In this document: in pieces, positions 50,872-58,837 of the stretch
How the letters are laid out: each line of letters opens with the position of its first letter
How positions within the stretch are numbered: position 1 is the stretch's first letter
Origin: Chitinophagales bacterium
GTDB lineage: Bacteria; Bacteroidota; Bacteroidia; Chitinophagales; BACL12
Length of the DNA: 64,000 nucleotides
Assembly: GCA_020636645.1 (NCBI GenBank)
Contig: JACJXO010000002.1
Location: forward strand, 1-64,000
Direction: 5' to 3'
The notes under the pieces: model-generated
Databases searched by the model: none
What the model was told of the DNA's origin: nothing
The model's input: the letters and a program-made list of their open reading frames with translations, nothing else
Made by a program: the position numbers and the translations under genes

Positions 50872-51369
50872 ATGAAACGAAAACATCTATTATGGGCGAT
50901 GCTTCCGCTTATGGCACTGATCACCGGTTGTCCGGTAGGAGTAGATTTTCCGCTGGGTGAACCGGGAAAGGAAAAACTGGATGAACAGCTCATAGGTACC
51001 TGGGTGCAGCCGGATACGGCGATGGAAGCCACGAGGATCGCGATCGAAAAGATCGACAAGCACTCCTTTAAGCTGACGGTGCTGGAAGAGGGCGGCATGT
51101 TCATGGAAGAAACTGACTTCTTCCGGGGCTGGTGCACAAAAGTGGATGGCTACACCTTCGTCTATCTACAGGATCTGAACAATCCTGCAGGACAATACCT
51201 GACCTACTGTTACAGAATGGACGGCGACGATCTTTATACCTATGATATGACTCTTGCAGTGGGTGGCATAGATGCGGTAACCAGTACAGAGGCATTCAGG
51301 AAGGAAGTTAGTGCCTCCCTGAAGCTGGAGGGCAGCCTGACAAGTGAAGTAAAGTGGTCCAGACAATGA
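50872..51369 (+). CDS. Small lipoprotein of unknown function
   Basis: A 165-residue lipoprotein: basic start KRKH, hydrophobic core and lipobox LITGC (C20). The mature part begins PVGVDFPLGEPGKEKLDEQLIGTW, a motif of lipocalin-like or META-like small lipoproteins in Bacteroidota that measure 'cost of' beta strands, but no family is certain. No catalytic motif. The nitroreductase gene follows after 24 bases but has its own promoter box inside that gap. Confidence 0.72.
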   Translation: MKRKHLLWAMLPLMALITGCPVGVDFPLGEPGKEKLDEQLIGTWVQPDTAMEATRIAIEKIDKHSFKLTVLEEGGMFMEETDFFRGWCTKVDGYTFVYLQDLNNPAGQYLTYCYRMDGDDLYTYDMTLAVGGIDAVTSTEAFRKEVSASLKLEGSLTSEVKWSRQ

Positions 51370-51381
51370 GCGGGCATGCAG

Positions 51382-51389
51382 TAAGTTTG
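51382..51389 (+). promoter_or_regulatory. Bacteroidota -7 box (TAAGTTTG), probable leaderless start
   Basis: An exact TAnnTTTG ending 4 bases before the nitroreductase ATG, so the mRNA should start at or beside the start codon. Confidence 0.6.
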
Positions 51390-51393
51390 CAGC

Positions 51394-52128
51394 ATGCAAA
51401 ATGAAGCAACGGTCTTTGATGACATTGTTCAGCGCAGACGATCCATGCGCATCTTTTCAGCAGATGCACCCATGGATGAAGGTGCTGTACAACGCAGCCT
51501 GCAACGGGCCTTGCTGGCACCCAACAGCAGCAATATGCAGGTGTGGGAATTCTACCGGGTCAGTGATCCGGAGAAATTACAGGTGCTGGCGAAGTACTGT
51601 ATGGGTCAACGTGCTGCCACCACCGCACGTGAACTGGTACTGGTGGTGGTGCGTCGTGATCTGTGGAAAAAACGGGCTGACTATATGGTGGAGTTCAATG
51701 AACAGTACTATGCAGACAAGCCGGAGTTGCAGCATCGACTGAAACGCATTAAAAAATATTACAGGCGTTTGATGCCCATGTATTACTTCCAGGACTGGTT
51801 CGGCATCTGGGGGCGGATGCGACAACTGATCGTGTTCTTTGCATCCTTCCGCCGCCCGGTGGTCTGGCAGGTGCGCAAGCAAGACCTGCGTGTTGTTTGC
51901 CACAAGAGCGCCGCACTGGCAGCACAGACCTTCATGCTGAGTATGAGCGCCGAAGGCTATGACACCTGTCCGATGGAAGGTTTTGATTCTCGGCTGGTCA
52001 AGCGATATATGCATCTTCCCCGTACTGCAGAGATCAACATGATCATCGCCTGCGGTCCGGGCACACCGGAAGGTCTCTACAATGAACGGATACGCGTTCC
52101 GGAAGAGGATGTATTGTTCACCCGTTAG
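51394..52128 (+). CDS. Nitroreductase-family FMN-dependent oxidoreductase
   Basis: A 244-residue cytosolic flavoprotein. The N terminus VFDDIVQRRRSMRIFSADAP and the segment ALLAPNSSNMQVWEFYRV are the FMN-binding signature of the nitroreductase family; KSAALAAQTFMLSMSAEGYDTCPMEGFD gives the second FMN-contacting helix. An insertion rich in basic and aromatic residues (about 95-170) lengthens it beyond the usual 200 residues. Members reduce nitro groups, quinones or flavins with NAD(P)H. Its stop codon overlaps that of the convergent sulfatase by two bases within TTAG. Confidence 0.88.
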   Translation: MQNEATVFDDIVQRRRSMRIFSADAPMDEGAVQRSLQRALLAPNSSNMQVWEFYRVSDPEKLQVLAKYCMGQRAATTARELVLVVVRRDLWKKRADYMVEFNEQYYADKPELQHRLKRIKKYYRRLMPMYYFQDWFGIWGRMRQLIVFFASFRRPVVWQVRKQDLRVVCHKSAALAAQTFMLSMSAEGYDTCPMEGFDSRLVKRYMHLPRTAEINMIIACGPGTPEGLYNERIRVPEEDVLFTR

Positions 52129-54659
52129 TGAGCAACCACCAGTCTTACCGGCAATACATCAGCACGTCCTTCCAGGCGTATGGTGTACACACCGGCAGGC
52201 AGCTGAGCAGTTTGCATGCGCAGGGGTGTATCTGCTGTGATTTGAGCTTCATACATCGGAGTACCCAGACCGGAATAGACCCTGATCAAACCGCTGTAGT
52301 TCACATCAGCAAGATAGATCAGACAAGAGTTGCCGGCCGGGTTAGGATACACCTGAAGCAAAGGCAGTTCAGCTGAGATACGTTCAGGGGTTTCTAACAG
52401 AGTGATGACCCTGTTGGCCTGGACCACACAGGAGGGTTTATTGCCGTAAGACACACTTAATTTATAATTATAAGTTCCGGATGAACTTGCAGTGAATGGA
52501 GAGGGCATTTCGGCTCCCTGATATTGTCCGATAATGCGCCAGCTGGTGCTGTTGCGTTGTCCTTCTATGACCAGGTCATCAATGAATATCTCTGAACCAT
52601 TGGTGCTGAGGCTGTAGTCAACCACGGGTGTAAGATCCGGATTGATATACACGTGTGCCAGATTGAATGCCACCAGCTGACCGGATGTATTATCAGTTAC
52701 ATGCAGATAAAAAAGGATCTCTTCACTGGCCTCAAAGATCGTTTCAGGTACCAGGCTTAAAGGAAAGTTGAGGTTCTTTGAACTGAAGGTATGACCGGTC
52801 AGGTTATTGGTCCAGGTAAATGTAAGGTTGGACAGAGCCGGACCGGTAACAGGTACTCCATTGGAATTCAGCAACTGTGGAATGATCTTGACCGTTTCCA
52901 TGCGGGATGGTAAACAGCCCGGAGATTTGACCTGCATCAAAGCTTTATACAGATCTTTTTGATAGTTCAAACTGTCAGGCAGTAGTGAACGCATGTATTG
53001 AAGCACAGGATCATAATCAGGATCGTCTATCAGGTTATCCCACTCATTGGGGTCATGCTCTCTGAAACGACCTATCTCGTAGAGTTCTTCTTCATGGAAT
53101 CCTTCACCTTCCTGACATCCCGGTGTGGCAATATTTTCATTATTGGAAGTATAGTAGATGTAGTGGAACTGGTCTGTGCGCACACTCCACTGCGGAAAGC
53201 AATTACAGTCAACGGTCTTGGAACGAAGTCCGGTTACTACTGCCCGCTCTGACGTGAGGTTGGGATTGGCGATATACGGCAACAGACTTTCACCATCCAG
53301 ATAGGGTGTTTCACCATCTATCATCGGGTAGGGTGAACCGGCATAATCAAGCAGGGTCGGGAAAATATCCAGCAGTGAGGTCACATTACTGACCACTCTT
53401 TTGGTTGGCAGAGGTGAACGGGCGTCGAAGATGACCAGCGGAACCCGAATATCGGTTTCCCACAAAGTGCCTTTCTGCCAGCTGCGTTTTTCACCAAGGG
53501 TATAGCCGTGGTCACTGGAGAAAATGAACACCGTATTATTGTAGAAATCCGGATAATTGATCTTCATACTGTCCAGCATTCTGCCAATCTGTGCGTCTAT
53601 GAATTTTGCAGAGGCCAGATAAGCCATGGTGGCATTTGCCTGATAGGAAAATGCCATGACAGACTTGCGTTCTTCAGGGCTTAGTCCGGTGTCTATGGCT
53701 GGCAGTGGTAACTGAAACAGATAAGCGCTGTCAACGGCAGGTTGTACATGCTCTTCTTCTGCCATGATCTGAGCCAGCCCGTCGGCCGGCAGGGCAAAAT
53801 AGTCAGACCAGATCGGATCCGGTTGGGGCGTCAGCTTGATGCCGTTGTAAGGAAAGGCGGTTTCAGGGTTATTGTAAGGATACGGAAATGGTATCTCATA
53901 GACATCATCCAGATAAAAGTCAGAGAAATAATGCTCCGGAATATACCAGGGCAGATGGGGTTTACGGAAGCCCATCATCATGAAAACGGGCTTATTACAG
54001 GCCACCGATGGATCGGCGTCATAGTTATCAATAAAATCGAGGGCTGAATCAACCAACTTGTAATCCAGCATCTTTGTTTCCATAGAATCTGCCACTTTAG
54101 CCCAGTTCAGGCCGGGGGTAAGTCCAACATTTTCAGCTACCCAAAGGGTCACTTCTGCTCCTTCACCACCATCCAGGTAAAAGTATTTGTTCCATGACAG
54201 GCCACGGCTGCAATCATCGGGTGCCGTAGCATCGTAGTCGGGATGTGTGGCAAAGCAGTGATTGATCTTGTTAATGCCATAAGTGAAATAACCTGCACTG
54301 TCTTTCAGCACTTCAGCAAAAGTGAACACATCAGGATTTCCGTGTGCTTCATTGAAAAAGTCGCGGAAGGGTTCGCACATCACATTCTTTTCCACCTGGG
54401 TATAGGCTACCTCTTTACCGCTGAACATGCTGATGCGGGAAGGCATGCATTTGGTGCTGTTGGCAAATGTGTTCAGAAAAACGGCACCGTGTTCAGACAG
54501 GGCTGCTATGTTGGGGGTTTCCACCTGAGGATGACCCTCGTAGCCTTCTACAAAATCATTCAGATCATCTAAAAAGAAGAATACGATATTTGGTTTAGGT
54601 GTTTGTGCAGGTAGCCCTAACGGACACAGCAATGCGATCATGAGGAGGAGCCTGTTCAT
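52125..54659 (-). CDS. T9SS-exported sulfatase (iduronate-2-sulfatase-like), copy 1
   Basis: An 844-residue secreted type I sulfatase that should remove sulfate esters from a glycan. Signal peptide (1-19), sulfatase domain (about 22-510), two Ig/PKD-like domains (about 600-765) and a type A T9SS tail (about 770-844, VYPNPAGNSCLIYL). The metal-binding DDLND (31-35) and the Cys-type formylglycine site CMPSR (C71) are intact; GFRKPHLPW near 232 and SDHGYTLGEKRSWQKGTLWE near 385 match iduronate-2-sulfatase relatives. Exact sugar and position are unknown. A TAGTTTTG box 4 bases before the ATG implies a leaderless mRNA. It heads its own transcript and is one of four paralogues here. Confidence 0.92.
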   Translation of the reverse strand: MNRLLLMIALLCPLGLPAQTPKPNIVFFFLDDLNDFVEGYEGHPQVETPNIAALSEHGAVFLNTFANSTKCMPSRISMFSGKEVAYTQVEKNVMCEPFRDFFNEAHGNPDVFTFAEVLKDSAGYFTYGINKINHCFATHPDYDATAPDDCSRGLSWNKYFYLDGGEGAEVTLWVAENVGLTPGLNWAKVADSMETKMLDYKLVDSALDFIDNYDADPSVACNKPVFMMMGFRKPHLPWYIPEHYFSDFYLDDVYEIPFPYPYNNPETAFPYNGIKLTPQPDPIWSDYFALPADGLAQIMAEEEHVQPAVDSAYLFQLPLPAIDTGLSPEERKSVMAFSYQANATMAYLASAKFIDAQIGRMLDSMKINYPDFYNNTVFIFSSDHGYTLGEKRSWQKGTLWETDIRVPLVIFDARSPLPTKRVVSNVTSLLDIFPTLLDYAGSPYPMIDGETPYLDGESLLPYIANPNLTSERAVVTGLRSKTVDCNCFPQWSVRTDQFHYIYYTSNNENIATPGCQEGEGFHEEELYEIGRFREHDPNEWDNLIDDPDYDPVLQYMRSLLPDSLNYQKDLYKALMQVKSPGCLPSRMETVKIIPQLLNSNGVPVTGPALSNLTFTWTNNLTGHTFSSKNLNFPLSLVPETIFEASEEILFYLHVTDNTSGQLVAFNLAHVYINPDLTPVVDYSLSTNGSEIFIDDLVIEGQRNSTSWRIIGQYQGAEMPSPFTASSSGTYNYKLSVSYGNKPSCVVQANRVITLLETPERISAELPLLQVYPNPAGNSCLIYLADVNYSGLIRVYSGLGTPMYEAQITADTPLRMQTAQLPAGVYTIRLEGRADVLPVRLVVAH

Positions 54660-54663
54660 ACAA

Positions 54664-54671
54664 CAAAACTA
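54664..54671 (-). promoter_or_regulatory. Bacteroidota -7 box (TAGTTTTG), probable leaderless start
   Basis: An exact TAnnTTTG on the minus strand ending 4 bases before the sulfatase ATG at 54659. Confidence 0.6.
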
Positions 54672-54678
54672 ATAAGGT

Positions 54679-54686
54679 TACCTTTA
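54679..54686 (+). promoter_or_regulatory. Candidate -7 box (TACCTTTA), probable leaderless start
   Basis: A one-mismatch TAnnTTTG ending 3 bases before the GTG at 54690. It lies only 7 bases from the divergent sulfatase box, so the two promoters are almost back to back. Confidence 0.45.
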
Positions 54687-54689
54687 ATC

Positions 54690-55202
54690 GTGCCTTTAGC
54701 ATGTCATAAAAGGGTTTTGCGATACGCAGAGATGGGAGAAAAGACCGGATGGTATTACCTGTCTTTCAGCCCGGATGATATAGCTCTGTTGTGTCCGGGA
54801 AGAAGGCAGGCTTTTCGTGTCAGGGGACGTTTGAATCAACTGACGATCAGGCAACAGGCTCTGATTCCGGTGGGCGATGGTCACTTCATTATGGCACTGA
54901 ACGCTGACCTCCGCAAACAGCTTGGCGTGAGATTGGGATATGAGGTTGACATTCATCTGGAACACGATGAATCAGAGCAGCAGATCGCTGAAGATCTGCG
55001 GGTCTGTCTTGATGATGAACCAGCAGCAGCGATATTTTTCAATTCGCTTTCCAGATCTCATCAGATGTATTTTTCACGTTGGATAGACAGTGCCAAAACG
55101 GAAGCTACCCGTACCAAACGGATCGCCATGACGGTCCAAGCCGCTGCACGGAAGCTGGGATACCCGGAGATGATCAGAGAGAACAAAAAAAACCGGGAAT
55201 GA
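54690..55202 (+). CDS. YdeI/OmpD-associated-type protein with DUF1905 domain
   Basis: A 170-residue cytosolic protein: N-terminal DUF1905 beta domain (about 6-95, GEKTGWYYLSFSPDDIALL, FRVRGRLN, LIPVGDGHFIMALNADLRKQLG) and a C-terminal YdeI/OmdA helical part (about 100-165, FNSLSRSHQMYFSRWIDSAKTEATRTKRI). Relatives are linked to bacteriocin or envelope-stress resistance, but the molecular role is unclear. The start is a GTG; a later ATG at 54732 would cut into the conserved DUF1905 beginning. It is unrelated to the sulfatases around it and ends in a TGATCA shared with the next gene. Confidence 0.85.
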   Translation: MPLACHKRVLRYAEMGEKTGWYYLSFSPDDIALLCPGRRQAFRVRGRLNQLTIRQQALIPVGDGHFIMALNADLRKQLGVRLGYEVDIHLEHDESEQQIAEDLRVCLDDEPAAAIFFNSLSRSHQMYFSRWIDSAKTEATRTKRIAMTVQAAARKLGYPEMIRENKKNRE

Positions 55203-56213
55203 TCACATAAAGCGAGGACACTCAATGGTGTACTTGCGCTCTTTGGTCAGACAGCCAACATAGATAAGAGATAATTCAATACCTCCTTTATAGGCACTAA
55301 CCGCACTCAGGTCTGAGATGTTGATGTCATAACTCAGGCCAAACTGAATGTTGTTGTAATCAAATCCAATGCTGGGAATGACCGCATCATCCAGGCGATA
55401 ATGACCACCCAGATAGAGGAAGGAGGCGCCCTTGTCAAGCGAAAAACCAACGGTAGCACCGGTGGTGATCTCTTCGTTGCTGCTTTGGGTTTGCAACATA
55501 TAGATGGCCGAAGGAATGATCACGATCTTGTCAAAGCCCAGTTTGACACTACCATATCCGGAATAACGGGCATTGAGTCTGTTGTCAACCTGGCTGTAGA
55601 AGCTTTCGGTAGGCTCACCCAAATGGTGGTAAGCAGCCCCGAACTGAAAGGCAAAATTGTTACCTATGCGTGAACGCCAGTTGACACCGGCATTGAGGTC
55701 GAAATAAGAGAAAGCATCAGAGCCGTATTCGCCGCTGGGGAGGTTGGGATCCACACCATTCTGGCCGATCATACTTTCGAAAACGAGGTTGGTATAATCC
55801 ACGCTTTTCTGCACCAGTCCGCCCTGAATACCTACAGAGAGATAATGCGCACCTCTTCCGCCCATGTTCTGGTGGTAGGCCAGACTTCCCATCATGGTGA
55901 GGTTGGTCAGGGCTCCATCGCCGCTTACATCATTGAATACCATCAGCCCCAGGCCCAGCATGGAATAATTGAATGCCTGGCGGAACAATCCGATATCAAA
56001 TGAACCGGCATAGGTCTGGTAAGAAGAGGGACCCACGATACTGGCCCACTGGTTTCTGTAGTTGAGTGCCGCCCGGTAGGTACAACTGGACAGGCCTGAC
56101 AATGCAGGATTCAGCAACATTGGAGCTGCCCCAAACTGCGAAAAATGCACATCCTGTGCTTTAGCAGAGCCCAGGGTGCAAACCAGGATGATGACCGTAG
56201 CGATCCTTTTCAT
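55203..56213 (-). CDS. PorP/SprF-family T9SS-associated outer-membrane protein
   Basis: A 336-residue outer-membrane barrel of the PorP/SprF family, which helps secrete or anchor type B T9SS cargo. Signal peptide (about 1-20, LVCTLGSAKAQ), then the hallmark start DVHFSQFGAAPMLLNPALSGL, and the later segments AALNYRNQWASI and LGLMVFNDVSGDGALTNL. It is not next to its usual large adhesin partner; the two type B proteins at 32-38 kb are possible clients. A TTG at 56240 in frame lies inside the TAATTTTG promoter box, so the ATG at 56213 is the start. The last residues (ECPRFM) differ from many relatives. Confidence 0.93.
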   Translation of the reverse strand: MKRIATVIILVCTLGSAKAQDVHFSQFGAAPMLLNPALSGLSSCTYRAALNYRNQWASIVGPSSYQTYAGSFDIGLFRQAFNYSMLGLGLMVFNDVSGDGALTNLTMMGSLAYHQNMGGRGAHYLSVGIQGGLVQKSVDYTNLVFESMIGQNGVDPNLPSGEYGSDAFSYFDLNAGVNWRSRIGNNFAFQFGAAYHHLGEPTESFYSQVDNRLNARYSGYGSVKLGFDKIVIIPSAIYMLQTQSSNEEITTGATVGFSLDKGASFLYLGGHYRLDDAVIPSIGFDYNNIQFGLSYDINISDLSAVSAYKGGIELSLIYVGCLTKERKYTIECPRFM

Positions 56214-56237
56214 ACGCTTGAATAACCGTGTAACTAT

Positions 56238-56265
56238 CAAAATTAGTATAAATCCGAGAAATCAA
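56238..56265 (-). promoter_or_regulatory. Promoter (TTG, 17-base spacer, TAATTTTG) of the porP/sprF-like gene
   Basis: TTG at 56265-56263 and an exact -7 box at 56245-56238 on the minus strand, with 24 bases to the ATG. This is the best complete Bacteroidota consensus promoter in the window. Confidence 0.7.
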
Positions 56266-56308
56266 CACAAAATAAACACCCATGAAACGTCAGACCAATG
56301 TCAAACGC

Positions 56309-58834
56309 TTATCTTCCTGAAACAAACCAGCTGATTGTTTGTATGCCGTCCTGGCGGGTGATGATCACCAGGTACACACCTGCGGCCAACCCCTCTGCCC
56401 TGATCTGATACAGACCATCGCCGGCCGGAGCCCATGTCATTGCCTGTTCTCTTCCGGCCATGTCCACCAACCGTATGTCGCTTGCTTCGGCATCTGTTGC
56501 CACCCAGCAGGTGTTTTTTCCCGGGTTAGGATATAAAATCGCCCCCTCTTGGGGTTCGCCCATCCGAAGTTCCGAAACAGCAAAATTCCTGTTGACCGTT
56601 CGGGTACAACCATTTCCGTATCCGGCATGCAGGGTAATATGATGCATACCCACAGTGGTGGCGGTGTAGGGAGCCGGAACAGGGGTAGCCGTGGTGTACA
56701 CACCATCTATATCCCAAAGCCGTGAGGTAACAGAAGCGCCCAGCTCCAGATCGGTCACATAGGCCGTATTGTCTGTTGTGGTCAGGTGAAAATCTGCAAT
56801 AGCTTCCGGTTCGAAAGCATCGTCTGTGAACACCCGGAACTGATCAAAGGCCAGCATTGCTCCTGTTTCCGGGTCGAGTATCTCCAGGTAGAAGATGATG
56901 TGGTCAAGGGTATCGAAGACAGCTGCCGGTATTGTATTCAGGTTGAAGTTCAGTTGTGGTGTCGTGATGGTGTCATTGCCCAGCGAATGGGTCCACCGGT
57001 AAGCTACAGAAGGATCAGAGGGTGTTATCAGATCTCCTTCCGGCGAATACAGCCTGGAGCGAAGTCTGACCTTGGTAGTATGGTTTGCTGCGCATGGCAG
57101 GTTCTTGGAAAGGATACTTACACCATGAACGGGTTTATTGTACAGAGAGCTGTCAGGAAAAAACTGCGACAAATAATTCACCAGCCCGGAATATTCAGGA
57201 TCTCCTGCCAGGTTGTTCCATTCTTCCGGATCGACTTCGCGATTGGCACCAATGTCATACAATTCATTTTCGTATATATATTTAGTGTCATCACAAACAC
57301 CGGTACCCAATGATCCGTCATTGTTCCACCGGTAGCTGATCAGATGATAGCGGTCTGTTCTGACTGAGTAGTGCGGATAGCAGCTTCCTACGCCAGATCC
57401 TCTCTTGTGGATGGAAAGTGCCGGCCGGGTCAGTATTGCATCAGGTTTCTCCAGAACAGGCATGATGGAATGACCGTCCAGGTAGGGCGATCCATCCGGA
57501 TTGAGCGGAGGGTTGGTTCCTGTCATCTCCAGCAGGGTCGGGAAAATATCCAGCAGGGTGATGGTGTTACCGGTGCGGTCTGCCGGTATTCCCCGACCTG
57601 AAAAGATAACCGGAACACGGTTGATGCATTCCCATAGGCCCCACTTGCCATAGTGGTTTTTTTCTCCCAGGGCATAGCCATGGTCACTGATCAGTATGAT
57701 GATGGTGTTCTCTGACAACACCGGATCAGAGGCTACCGTACTGATCACCCGGCCTATCTGTTGATCGATGTATTGCACGGCCGATATATACCCCATCACA
57801 TAGCCGGCGTTCAGCGAGTGTATGGTGATGTCTTCTTTCTCTTCTTCTGACAATGTAGAATCTTCCACAGGGTAATCGGCAAGACCGGCCAGATACAGCT
57901 CTCTGGGCGTCCGGTAATCACCGCTCAGTGCCAGGGTATTGGCCACACCATCTTCGGGAAAGGAATAAAAATCAGCATATTCTCCTTCGGGCGGTTGTGG
58001 TGGCATGACCACTCCTGAATAGGGATAACCGTTATAGGGGAGGTTATACATATAGGGGGTGGTGAATGATTCAGGTTGGTTCTGGTAGTATGGAGGAAAA
58101 TAATGCGCAGGAATATACCTGTCGCTGTGCGGGCGTTTGAAACCAACTGCCAGAAAGAAAGGTCGGTCGCAGGTTTCAGCAATTCCGTCTGCTACCTCGT
58201 TCAGAAAGGCGATGGCAGTATTAGCTGCCAGGTAGTCCACGAGTTGCGTTTCCAGGTCATCAGGGATGGCTCCAAAGTCGAAATGGTTCATGAACGAATA
58301 GGTCTCCATTTCATCCTTCAGCTCGTCAGGATCGTCGAAATTGATCATCCTGTTCCAGCTGAGGCTTTTAGAGCACGCATCTGCAGTAGTTTTATCAAAG
58401 TCGTTCTGAGTAGGTGAATGAAAGACCTTGTTGATGGCAAATGTGTAGTATCCGCCGCTGTCTTTGAGAATTTCAGGCAGGGTAAACACCACCTCATTAT
58501 TCTTTTCAGCCGTGAAGTTGTCGCGAAATTTATTGTCGTAGTCACCATTTACAAATACCTGTGTGTACAGAGCACTCTTGCCGCTCAGCATGCTGGTTCG
58601 TGAAGGGGCACAACCCGGATTGCTGGCATAGCCGTTCAGAAAGGTCAGTCCGGTGGCAGCCAGGCTGTCAATGGTTGGGGTAGAGATCTGCGGATGAGAT
58701 TCATACAAGCCGGAATAATCATTGAGGTCATCAACTATTATGAACAGAATGTTCGGCTTTTCAGGTATCTGCGCATGTATGTTTCCCGCCACACAGAAGA
58801 CCAGAACTGTTACTGCAAGCAAGGTTATTTTCAT
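56309..58834 (-). CDS. T9SS-exported sulfatase, copy 2
   Basis: An 841-residue paralogue of the other sulfatases: signal peptide (1-22, GNIHAQ), sulfatase domain (about 27-520), Ig/PKD-like domains (about 595-760) and a type A T9SS tail (about 765-841, LYPNPGKNTCWV). Metal-binding DDLND (35-39) and the formylglycine site CAPSR (C75) are intact. It differs from the other three in the SDHGYALGEKNHYGKWGLWE segment (His-Tyr-Gly for the common Trp-x-Lys) and in VGFKRPHSDRY (Arg-Pro-His), which points to another substrate or position. Its ATG is 3 bases after the stop of copy 3, so the two form an operon. Confidence 0.91.
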   Translation of the reverse strand: MKITLLAVTVLVFCVAGNIHAQIPEKPNILFIIVDDLNDYSGLYESHPQISTPTIDSLAATGLTFLNGYASNPGCAPSRTSMLSGKSALYTQVFVNGDYDNKFRDNFTAEKNNEVVFTLPEILKDSGGYYTFAINKVFHSPTQNDFDKTTADACSKSLSWNRMINFDDPDELKDEMETYSFMNHFDFGAIPDDLETQLVDYLAANTAIAFLNEVADGIAETCDRPFFLAVGFKRPHSDRYIPAHYFPPYYQNQPESFTTPYMYNLPYNGYPYSGVVMPPQPPEGEYADFYSFPEDGVANTLALSGDYRTPRELYLAGLADYPVEDSTLSEEEKEDITIHSLNAGYVMGYISAVQYIDQQIGRVISTVASDPVLSENTIIILISDHGYALGEKNHYGKWGLWECINRVPVIFSGRGIPADRTGNTITLLDIFPTLLEMTGTNPPLNPDGSPYLDGHSIMPVLEKPDAILTRPALSIHKRGSGVGSCYPHYSVRTDRYHLISYRWNNDGSLGTGVCDDTKYIYENELYDIGANREVDPEEWNNLAGDPEYSGLVNYLSQFFPDSSLYNKPVHGVSILSKNLPCAANHTTKVRLRSRLYSPEGDLITPSDPSVAYRWTHSLGNDTITTPQLNFNLNTIPAAVFDTLDHIIFYLEILDPETGAMLAFDQFRVFTDDAFEPEAIADFHLTTTDNTAYVTDLELGASVTSRLWDIDGVYTTATPVPAPYTATTVGMHHITLHAGYGNGCTRTVNRNFAVSELRMGEPQEGAILYPNPGKNTCWVATDAEASDIRLVDMAGREQAMTWAPAGDGLYQIRAEGLAAGVYLVIITRQDGIQTISWFVSGR

Positions 58835-58837
58835 GGA

